DNA from: Methanosarcinales archaeon
GTDB lineage: Archaea; Halobacteriota; Syntropharchaeia; Alkanophagales; Methanospirareceae
Length of the DNA stretch: 5,855 nucleotides
Direction: 5' to 3'
Assembly (NCBI GenBank): GCA_016649585.1
Contig: JAENXH010000092.1
Coordinates: forward strand, 1-5,855
The notes under the pieces are model-generated. The model made no database searches and was not told where the DNA came from. It saw only the letters and a list, made by a program, of their open reading frames with translations. Positions 1 to 4,536 of the stretch are shown here, piece by piece. Position numbers and translations under genes: made by a program. Numbering within the stretch: position 1 is the first letter of the stretch; each line of letters opens with the position of its first letter.

Positions 1-600
1 TACAATGCAGAGCAGTTGAAGGACATCCTGTATGCGAGGGCGGAGAAGGCGTTTAATGGTTCTACACTTGGCGATGCGGTGATACCACTCTGCGCAGCGC
101 TTGCAGCTTCTGAGCATGGCGATGCACGGCGTGCTCTTGACCTGCTCCGCGTATCAGGCGAAATAGCAGAACGTTCGGGATCCCGCGGGGTGTGTGAGGA
201 GCATGTAAGACATGCGATTGAGAAGTTAGAGGTGAACCGGGTGGCGGAAGTGGTAAAGACATTACCGCTGCAATCAAAGATCGTGCTCACCAGTGTGCTC
301 GTTTTAAACAGAGAGCGGAGCAAAAGACGCTTCTCCAGCGGCGAAGTTTATAACATGTATCGTAAATTGTGCAACCAATTGGACATGGATGCGTTAACGC
401 AGCGGCGGGTTACCGATTTCGTCTCGGAATTGGACATCCTGGGCTTGGTAAATGCAGTGATTGTGAGCAAAGGCAGATACGGACGGACGAAGGAGATCTC
501 TCTCAGTGTACCTGAAGAGTGCGTGCAACCAGTCATACTTGAAGACTATAAACTTAAAGCAATATCTTCTATTAGAGTAAGAACGCAGATAACATTGTAG
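1..600 (+). CDS. cdc6: Orc1/Cdc6-type replication initiator, C-terminal part (5' end outside window)
   Basis: This is the C-terminal 199 residues of an archaeal Orc1/Cdc6 AAA+ protein, which binds origin DNA and loads the MCM helicase. The frame is open to base 1 and begins YNAEQLKDIL, a typical family segment in the AAA+ lid. The TTG at 16 is therefore an internal Leu codon, not the start. The sensor 2 motif GDARRALDLLR lies at visible residues 40-50. A winged-helix DNA-binding domain follows at about 80-170; its recognition helix is near TQRRVTDFVSELDILGLV and its wing is the Gly/Arg-rich GRYGRTKEI segment. Walker A, Walker B and sensor 1 would lie upstream and cannot be checked. The stop is TAG at 598-600, only 11 nt before the longer L7Ae start. 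This closeness to ribosomal genes is not a common arrangement, and the two may have separate promoters. The family call is secure; which paralogue it is cannot be told. Confidence 0.93.
   Translation, partial: YNAEQLKDILYARAEKAFNGSTLGDAVIPLCAALAASEHGDARRALDLLRVSGEIAERSGSRGVCEEHVRHAIEKLEVNRVAEVVKTLPLQSKIVLTSVLVLNRERSKRRFSSGEVYNMYRKLCNQLDMDALTQRRVTDFVSELDILGLVNAVIVSKGRYGRTKEISLSVPEECVQPVILEDYKLKAISSIRVRTQITL
546..553 (+). promoter_or_regulatory. Possible TATA element for the L7Ae-S28e-L24e operon
   Basis: CTATAAAC lies inside the last codons of cdc6. It could place a transcription start about 25 nt downstream, near 575, giving a leader of roughly 35 nt before the 612 start. This rests only on similarity to archaeal TATA boxes and on the expectation that a ribosomal operon has its own promoter. 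Confidence 0.22.
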
Positions 601-611
601 GGGGATGAAAG

Positions 612-1013
612 ATGAGCGATAAAGAAGGAAAAGGGAAAGGAAAGCAGATGACGGCGTACGTCAAGTTCGAGGTACCGGAAGAGTTGCAAAGCACATCATT
701 AGAGGCGGTAGAATTAGCAAGGACTACGGGCAGCGTGAAGAAAGGTACAAATGAATCTACTAAGACCATCGAACGGGGGATGGCGAAGTTGGTGCTGATA
801 AGTGAGGATATTACTCCACAGGAGATCGTCATGCATCTTCCACCACTGTGTGAAGAGAAAGGCATTCCTTACCTGTACGTTAAAAGTCAGAGAGATTTAG
901 GCGCTGCTTGTGGTATTAACAAGGGTTGTGCTTCGGTTGCCATCGTGGACCCTGGAAAAGCTGCAGAAGCGATTGATAAGATCGCAGAGGAGCTAAAGAC
1001 GCTAAAAGCGTAA
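612..1013 (+). CDS. rpl7ae: Ribosomal protein L7Ae, K-turn-binding RNP protein
   Basis: L7Ae binds kink-turn RNA. In archaea it serves in the large ribosomal subunit, in C/D and H/ACA guide RNPs and in RNase P. The signature GTNESTKTIERG at residues 45-56 is the family's RNA-binding NExTK..ER motif, and CEEKGIPYLYV at 80-90 and GCASVAIVD at 105-113 are also typical. From the ATG at 612 the protein has 133 residues, with a Lys/Gly-rich stretch (MSDKEGKGKGKQ) before MTAYVKFEVPEELQ. Family members usually start at the equivalent of Met13, encoded by the ATG at 648, which would give 121 residues, close to the usual length. A GGGGATGA segment precedes 612 and an AGGAAAG segment precedes 648, so both starts have an SD-like sequence. 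S28e follows after 20 nt, as is common in archaea. The function is certain; the start is ambiguous. Confidence 0.96.
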   Translation: MSDKEGKGKGKQMTAYVKFEVPEELQSTSLEAVELARTTGSVKKGTNESTKTIERGMAKLVLISEDITPQEIVMHLPPLCEEKGIPYLYVKSQRDLGAACGINKGCASVAIVDPGKAAEAIDKIAEELKTLKA

Positions 1014-1033
1014 GGTGAAGGGCAGAGTAGGAA

Positions 1034-1249
1034 ATGAGCGAAGAGAGAGGAACACCAACAGAGGTAATAGAAATCGTGGGTAGAACGGGGATGCACGGTG
1101 AGTCCGTCCAGGTGAAGTGTAAAATACTGGAAGGAGTAAATAAAGGGCGTATCCTCACGAGGAATTGTATCGGACCTATAAAAACAGGTGATATTTTAGT
1201 GCTCCCAGAGACATCGAGAGAAGTGCGGAAACTACATTCGAGGAGGTAA
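1034..1249 (+). CDS. rps28e: 30S ribosomal protein S28e
   Basis: This 71-residue protein is full length for S28e, a small OB-fold protein of the archaeal and eukaryotic small subunit located near the mRNA exit region. The sequence runs TPTEVIEIVGRTGMHGESVQ in the N-terminal half, then RILTRNCIGPIKTGDIL. It ends in the family's C-terminal signature, here LPETSREVRKLHSRR, which corresponds to the usual L.E.EREARRL pattern. The ATG at 1034 follows AGG at 1029-1031, with a further GGTGA at 1014-1018 right after the L7Ae stop. The final two Arg codons and stop (AGG AGG TAA) double as the ribosome binding site of the next gene, so S28e and L24e are probably translated together. Confidence 0.97.
   Translation: MSEERGTPTEVIEIVGRTGMHGESVQVKCKILEGVNKGRILTRNCIGPIKTGDILVLPETSREVRKLHSRR
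1241..1247 (+). promoter_or_regulatory. Shine-Dalgarno site for L24e inside the S28e stop
   Basis: AGGAGGT covers the last two codons and the first base of the stop codon of S28e. Its end lies 9 nt before the ATG at 1257. This near-perfect anti-16S match decides the L24e start and links translation of the two genes. Confidence 0.8.
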
Positions 1250-1256
1250 CGAAGGG

Positions 1257-1430
1257 ATGGAGAAGAAATGCTCTTTTTGTGACGCGCCACTAGAGCCAGG
1301 AAGTGGAATGATGTTTGTGAAGCGTGATGGAACCGTTTATTATTTCTGCAGTTCTAAGTGCGAACGCAATATGCTAAAGCTGAGAAGGAAAAGAAGAAAA
1401 TTAAAGTGGGCTGCTGGAGCAAAGGAGTAG
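1257..1430 (+). CDS. rpl24e: 50S ribosomal protein L24e (57 aa, zinc-ribbon)
   Basis: This short gene encodes a complete L24e, a large-subunit protein that contacts rRNA near the subunit interface. The protein begins MEKKCSFCDAPLEPGSGMMF. It has two zinc-binding pairs, Cys5-x2-Cys8 and Cys31-x3-Cys35, the second in YYFCSSKCERNM. A very basic tail follows (KLRRKRRKLKW), as in the family. The length of 57 residues is normal for archaeal L24e. The ATG is set by the AGGAGGT site at 1241-1247, and the gap to S28e is only 7 nt. In many euryarchaea ndk follows L24e directly; here the operon ends and the convergent taw1 begins 39 nt later. Confidence 0.95.
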   Translation: MEKKCSFCDAPLEPGSGMMFVKRDGTVYYFCSSKCERNMLKLRRKRRKLKWAAGAKE

Positions 1431-1455
1431 GCTAACGAGGGATTGTGGTAGAAGG

Positions 1456-1471
1456 TATTTGTATTGTCTTT
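1456..1471 (+). terminator. T-rich tract, possible terminator of the ribosomal operon
   Basis: A T-rich stretch (TATTTGTATTGTCTTT) lies 25-40 nt after the L24e stop, in and just past the convergent gap. Archaeal termination often occurs at T-rich sequence without a hairpin. The tract is interrupted by G and C, so the call is weak. Confidence 0.3.
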
Positions 1472-2420
1472 ATAAAGATGAGATAAGAACTACCCGGCTT
1501 ATCTCTGATTCATCCGTAATCGTATAGGTATATCCTAAAGGCGTTAACGCTTCTGCTATTTCACGCGCAAAATCCTTCACTCTTAAATGCGTGGGCATTG
1601 CTTCTCTGCTCAACCGTTTTCTTGAATATCCGATATGCATATACGCCTTCACCTCGATAAAATCAGGATTCGCTCGCTCTAACAATTCGGCATAGCCCGC
1701 GGGATTTATCATATTCAACCCTTCGATGCAGGTGATTCGTATGACTCTTCTCGTTCGCCCTTTCAGCTTTCTCATCTCTTCCAACGATTCGTTTATACGA
1801 GGCCAGTACTGAGCGTGTGAAGCTTTCTTGTATGTGGCTTCATCCGGTGCATTTAAGGATATATACAACTGGTAAGGACGAATTTCTCGCAGCACTCCGG
1901 GATTCGTGCCGTTGGTCACCACAAAAGTGGTCATGTCACGCGAATGGAACTCCTGGATCAGGCCCTTCAAATGAGGATACAGCGTAGGCTCGCCTATAAG
2001 CGAAATGGCAGCATTTTTTGGAACAGTAGCCTCTGCAAATGCATCCATATTAGTTTTGTCAGAGCCCTTGAACCCGGATATAAGCCTGTTTTGCTCTTTT
2101 ATACAGTCTTCCACTATCTCGTCAGGAGCATCCCAAATGACCGGCTCCACTTCTCCCACTATGTTAAACGCCTCAAGAGGTCGCCAGCAATGAACACAGC
2201 TCTGGTTGCAGAAAATAGAAGGCGTCATCTGAATGCACCGATGCGCACTAATACCGTAGAATTTGCCTTTATAACAATTCCCCTCTCCTCTGATAGATCT
2301 CCGTAACCACAAACACGTTTTCACCGCACTGTGCTTGTGCGTTCCTACGAAGTGGTATCCCTGTTTTTCCAATGTTTTTAGCGTTTCTTTATAGTAATTC
2401 AATGTAGCCCTCGGTTCCAT
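1470..2420 (-). CDS. taw1: 4-demethylwyosine synthase, radical SAM (archaeal TYW1)
   Basis: TYW1 converts N1-methylguanosine-37 of tRNA-Phe to the tricyclic 4-demethylwyosine, using pyruvate and SAM; this is the committed step of wyosine synthesis. The radical SAM motif is Cys71-x3-Cys75-x2-Cys78 (CNQSCVHC), followed by the WR typical of the family. The second Fe-S cluster's cysteines are Cys36, Cys49 and Cys62, in KTCLW, GNCYKGKFYG and HRCIQM; their 13-residue spacing matches the family. GEPTL at 143-147 and EVKAYMHIGYSRKRL at 256-270 are further TYW1 segments. The 316 residues are close to the usual archaeal length, with no flavodoxin domain, as expected for archaea. The ATG at 2418-2420 is supported by a perfect SD 7 nt upstream. 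The gene overlaps the AcnX small-subunit gene by 32 nt. The segment between Cys62 and Cys71 appears one residue shorter than in the M. jannaschii protein as I recall it. Confidence 0.96.
   Translation of the reverse strand: MEPRATLNYYKETLKTLEKQGYHFVGTHKHSAVKTCLWLRRSIRGEGNCYKGKFYGISAHRCIQMTPSIFCNQSCVHCWRPLEAFNIVGEVEPVIWDAPDEIVEDCIKEQNRLISGFKGSDKTNMDAFAEATVPKNAAISLIGEPTLYPHLKGLIQEFHSRDMTTFVVTNGTNPGVLREIRPYQLYISLNAPDEATYKKASHAQYWPRINESLEEMRKLKGRTRRVIRITCIEGLNMINPAGYAELLERANPDFIEVKAYMHIGYSRKRLSREAMPTHLRVKDFAREIAEALTPLGYTYTITDESEISRVVLISSL
1480..1505. repeat. Perfect 8-bp inverted repeat at the convergent gene ends
   Basis: GAGATAAG at 1480-1487 and CTTATCTC at 1498-1505 are perfect reverse complements around a 10-nt loop (AACTACCCGG). 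The repeat lies in the last codons of taw1 and about 50 nt past the L24e stop, so transcripts from either strand could fold it. No U-run follows it on either strand, so it is not a bacterial-style terminator. It may stabilise 3' ends or be chance. Confidence 0.5.
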
Positions 2421-2793
2421 TCACAAGCACCTCCTCGCCATCCTTTATCAGTTCGCCTTCAATCGGGTCAGTTTCAAGCGAGTCAACCACAGGTATCTCC
2501 GCGATAATTGCACCCGCAGCTACTATTGTATCTGCACGATGATTGATCATGGCATACGGGCTTTTCCCATGCTTCTTAAGCTGGTAGAGTACATAAGAGC
2601 CAACGGTTGAGCCTTTTCCGCCCGGAAATATCAAAATGCGATTCGTTATGCTTTTTCCATAAATGTCAAGTGATTTATCAACGATGATGCCCGTAACAGG
2701 GTCTACGGCACCGAGGAAGGAGATTTTTTGCTTTGAAATCAATGCTTTTCCGGTAGCTATTCCTTTTGAGATACTCCTACCTTTTATTTTCAT
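2389..2793 (-). CDS. Phosphomevalonate dehydratase small subunit (AcnX-S, DUF126 family)
   Basis: This 134-residue protein belongs to the aconitase-X swivel-domain family (DUF126). In archaea, with the large AcnX subunit, it dehydrates (R)-5-phosphomevalonate to trans-anhydromevalonate 5-phosphate in the modified mevalonate route to isoprenoid lipids. Visible family segments are SISKGIATGKALIS at 7-20, FLGAVDPVTGIIVD at 26-39, the active-site loop FPGGKGSTVGS at 56-66 with the conserved Ser62, and GAIIAEIPVVDS, which closes the swivel fold. The length is typical. The start is ATG at 2793 with only a weak AGGGA in front, inside a strongly purine-rich leader. The Fe-S-carrying large subunit, often adjacent, is absent from this window; the divergent neighbour is prefoldin alpha. 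The gene is first in a two-gene unit with taw1. The family call is sure; the mevalonate role follows from the archaeal context. Confidence 0.9.
   Translation of the reverse strand: MKIKGRSISKGIATGKALISKQKISFLGAVDPVTGIIVDKSLDIYGKSITNRILIFPGGKGSTVGSYVLYQLKKHGKSPYAMINHRADTIVAAGAIIAEIPVVDSLETDPIEGELIKDGEEVLVNGTEGYIELL
2428..2435 (-). promoter_or_regulatory. Perfect Shine-Dalgarno for taw1 inside the AcnX-S gene
   Basis: On the minus strand this reads AGGAGGTG, a full match to the anti-SD of archaeal 16S rRNA, spaced 7 nt from the taw1 ATG. It sits in the Glu-Glu-Val codons near the end of the upstream gene, so ribosomes finishing AcnX-S pass over it. It fixes the taw1 start and implies translational coupling. 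Confidence 0.85.
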
Positions 2794-2853
2794 TTTCCCT
2801 GCTCTCTCCCCCTTTCCCCCATTCCGCCTGCCGGACTCTCCCTATATCCTCCA

Positions 2854-2861
2854 ATTATATC
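2854..2861 (-). promoter_or_regulatory. Possible TATA element for the AcnX-S/taw1 unit
   Basis: On the minus strand this AT-rich block reads GATATAAT. It would put a start site near 2830, giving a leader of about 35-40 nt. A second, weaker candidate (GATATAGG) lies just downstream at 2842-2849. Assigned by position and composition only. Confidence 0.33.
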
Positions 2862-2894
2862 TTCTATCTGTATATTGAATACCTTTACAGGGAA

Positions 2895-2902
2895 TTTATA
2901 AG
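2895..2902 (+). promoter_or_regulatory. TATA-like promoter element for pfdA
   Basis: TTTATAAG matches the archaeal TATA consensus well and is preceded by a purine-rich GGGAA that could act as a BRE. The expected start is about 25 nt downstream, near 2922-2925, leaving a leader of about 15 nt before the ATG at 2938. It lies in the only sizeable intergenic gap of the window, between divergent genes. Confidence 0.5.
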
Positions 2903-2937
2903 GATAAAATGAGTATTACTCTTTGAAGGCGATAAAA

Positions 2938-3381
2938 ATGGAGGAGAGCGAGAAAGAATTAACTGAAAAAGAGAGAGAACAGCAAGCGGAACTACAATCT
3001 CTGCTGTTAAAATTGCGGCAATACCAAGCGCAGGCGGAACAAATGTCTCAAGAGTTACTTTTTGTCCGGCAGGCGATAAGTGAGCATGATAAGGCGATAG
3101 AGACGATAAAACAGTTGAAGAAGATGAAAGCAGGTGACGAGTTGATAGTGCCAATCGGAGCAAATTCATCTATTTACGTTACGCTCAGCAGTACTGATAA
3201 AATAATAGTGAGAGTGGGCGGAGGAGTAAGCGCGGAAAAAAATCCTGATTCCTCGATAGAGTACCTTAGTGGAATGAAGACTGAGTTAGAGAATTCACAG
3301 CGTGAAATGACCAGCGTATTGCAAAGGATAGAGCAAGAGGCGCAGACATTACAGGCGAGATTGCAAGAACTATCAGCGTAA
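2938..3381 (+). CDS. pfdA: Prefoldin alpha subunit (GimC)
   Basis: Prefoldin is a cytosolic alpha2-beta4 jellyfish-shaped chaperone that captures unfolded chains and hands them to the group II chaperonin. The protein has the expected plan: a long N-terminal coiled coil (about residues 1-60, rich in Glu, Lys and Gln), then the beta-hairpin segment KAGDELIVPIGANSSIYVTL, then DKIIVRVGGGVSAEK, and a C-terminal coiled coil (about 105-147). The length of 147 residues is normal for the alpha type. I chose the ATG at 2938, which follows GAAGGCGAT, an SD-like sequence about 8 nt away. An in-frame TTG at 2923 would add five residues but lies at the predicted transcription start. ftsY follows 71 nt downstream, a pairing found in many archaea. 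The L18Ae gene often seen upstream is not here. Confidence 0.95.
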   Translation: MEESEKELTEKEREQQAELQSLLLKLRQYQAQAEQMSQELLFVRQAISEHDKAIETIKQLKKMKAGDELIVPIGANSSIYVTLSSTDKIIVRVGGGVSAEKNPDSSIEYLSGMKTELENSQREMTSVLQRIEQEAQTLQARLQELSA

Positions 3382-3383
3382 TC

Positions 3384-3390
3384 AGGAGGG
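3384..3390 (+). promoter_or_regulatory. Strong Shine-Dalgarno sequence without an obvious gene
   Basis: AGGAGGG sits 2 nt after the pfdA stop and 62 nt before the ftsY ATG, too far to serve it directly. The only start codon nearby, TTG at 3402, is followed at once by a stop after one further codon. It may be a remnant of a lost small gene, a ribosome standby site, or chance. Confidence 0.35.
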
Positions 3391-3417
3391 CAAATCTCGG
3401 CTTGCAGTAAAAACGAG

Positions 3418-3427
3418 TTATAAAAAA
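3418..3427 (+). promoter_or_regulatory. Possible internal TATA element before ftsY
   Basis: TTATAAAAAA lies about 30 nt before the ftsY ATG at 3453, the distance expected for a promoter giving a transcript with almost no leader. ftsY could thus be transcribed from here as well as from the pfdA promoter. The local sequence is A-rich, so chance is likely. Confidence 0.3.
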
Positions 3428-3452
3428 GAAGGGGCAAAAATCAAAAGGAAAA

Positions 3453-4490
3453 ATGTTTGACCGGCTAAGGACGAAGCTTAACGCATTTCGCGATACTGTA
3501 GTAGGGAAGATAAAAGAGAAAGACAAGGAAGAGGAGGTAGAGAGAGGACGAGAGGCGAAGCCGGTACTGGAAGGTAAACAGGCACCAGCAGGTATAAGGG
3601 AGACGCTAAAGGAGAAAGGTAAGGCGCTATTAGAGCGGGAGACGATTTTAGACGATAAAGATTTGGAAAAGCCTTTAGAAGAGTTGGAGATAGCGCTGTT
3701 GGAGAGCGACGTTGCATTGTCAGTAGCTGAAGAGATAATCTCCGGTGTGAAGAAAGAGTTGGTAGGTGGGCGGAAGAAATGGCGAGAGAATACCGAGGGG
3801 TTAGTGAAAGAGGCGATAAGGAATGCATTGTTAAACGTTTTTGCCGCTGGTGGCACGCTTGATTTCGATGAGTTTGTGGCTAAAAGCGAGAAGCCGGTAA
3901 ATATCGTTTTTGTAGGTGTGAATGGCACTGGTAAGACCACGAGTATAGCAAAGGTAGCGAAGAAATTGCTTGATGCGGGTTATTCGATAGTGATTGCCTC
4001 TGCGGATACTTATAGAGCAGGAGCAACGGAGCAGATAGAGATACATGCATCGAAATTGGGAATAAAAGTGATAAAGCATCAATATGGCGCGGACCCCGCA
4101 GCGGTTGTTTATGATGCGATGAACTATGCGAGAGCGAATGGTAAAGATGTGGTTCTGGCAGACACCGCAGGAAGAATGCACACGTCCGTAGATCTTATGG
4201 AGCAGTTGAAGAAGATCTGTCGTGTGACAAAGCCAGACCTGGTGATATTCGTGGATGAAGCGGTTGCAGGAAATGATGCGGTAGAACGTGCGAAGAAATT
4301 TGACGAAACGGTAGGAATAGATGCCGGCATATTGACGAAGGTTGATGTGGATGCGAAAGGCGGAGCGGCTATTTCCATCGTGCATTCGACCTCTAAACCC
4401 TTTTTGTTCTTAGGAATGGGTCAAGAATATGACGATTTAGAGAAGTTTGATGCAGAATGGCTTGTAGACAGATTATTGGGTGAAAACTGA
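3453..4490 (+). CDS. ftsY: Signal recognition particle receptor FtsY
   Basis: FtsY is the SRP GTPase receptor that docks SRP54-ribosome complexes at the membrane for co-translational insertion. The 345 residues show a short N-terminal helix (MFDRLRTKLNAFRDTVVGKI), a charged linker at about 20-50, the N domain at about 55-140 (including LEELEIALLESDVALSVAEE), and the G domain. The GTPase motifs are G1 GVNGTGKTT at 155-163, the insertion-box start DTYRAGATEQ at 185-194, G3 DTAGR at 237-241, AGND at 272-275, G4 TKVD at 295-298 and GMGQ at 321-324 followed by EYDDLEKF. There is no M domain, which separates it from SRP54. The acidic A region is short, as usual in archaea. One small oddity is HSTSKP where HSTGKP is usual. 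The ATG at 3453 is preceded by AAGGA. It lies downstream of pfdA, probably in the same operon. Confidence 0.97.
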   Translation: MFDRLRTKLNAFRDTVVGKIKEKDKEEEVERGREAKPVLEGKQAPAGIRETLKEKGKALLERETILDDKDLEKPLEELEIALLESDVALSVAEEIISGVKKELVGGRKKWRENTEGLVKEAIRNALLNVFAAGGTLDFDEFVAKSEKPVNIVFVGVNGTGKTTSIAKVAKKLLDAGYSIVIASADTYRAGATEQIEIHASKLGIKVIKHQYGADPAAVVYDAMNYARANGKDVVLADTAGRMHTSVDLMEQLKKICRVTKPDLVIFVDEAVAGNDAVERAKKFDETVGIDAGILTKVDVDAKGGAAISIVHSTSKPFLFLGMGQEYDDLEKFDAEWLVDRLLGEN

Positions 4491-4536
4491 AATAAAGGAC
4501 ATAAATAAAGTAAGTAAGAGAGAGTGGTGAAAAAAA

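Noticed and set aside
16..600. Reading cdc6 as a complete 194-aa gene starting at the TTG at 16
   Set aside because: The frame is open to base 1, and the residues before the TTG (YNAEQ) belong to the conserved Orc1/Cdc6 sequence; the gene is cut by the window edge.
598..660. Kink-turn or C/D-box element in the L7Ae leader
   Set aside because: GATGA occurs near the start, but I could not find a paired stem with the tandem G-A arrangement or a matching box D.
1468..1477. CTTTATAAAG palindrome as a promoter
   Set aside because: It resembles a TATA box, but no gene on either strand starts at a suitable distance; it lies between convergent 3' ends.
1445..1486. 14-codon GTG frame after L24e, preceded by GAGGGAT
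   Set aside because: Too short, SD too close, runs into the convergent taw1 gene; no support for translation.
3266..3940. 224-aa open frame on the minus strand across pfdA and ftsY
   Set aside because: Ser/Phe-rich composition typical of the complement of purine-rich coding DNA; it overlaps two certain genes.
3831..4385. 184-aa open frame on the minus strand opposite ftsY
   Set aside because: It is rich in Cys, His, Arg and Tyr with no family resemblance and lies fully antisense to the certain ftsY gene; a shadow frame.
4491..4510. Two copies of AATAAAG between ftsY and the 358-aa gene
   Set aside because: Seven-base repeats in A-rich spacer DNA are expected by chance; no longer repeat unit or symmetry.
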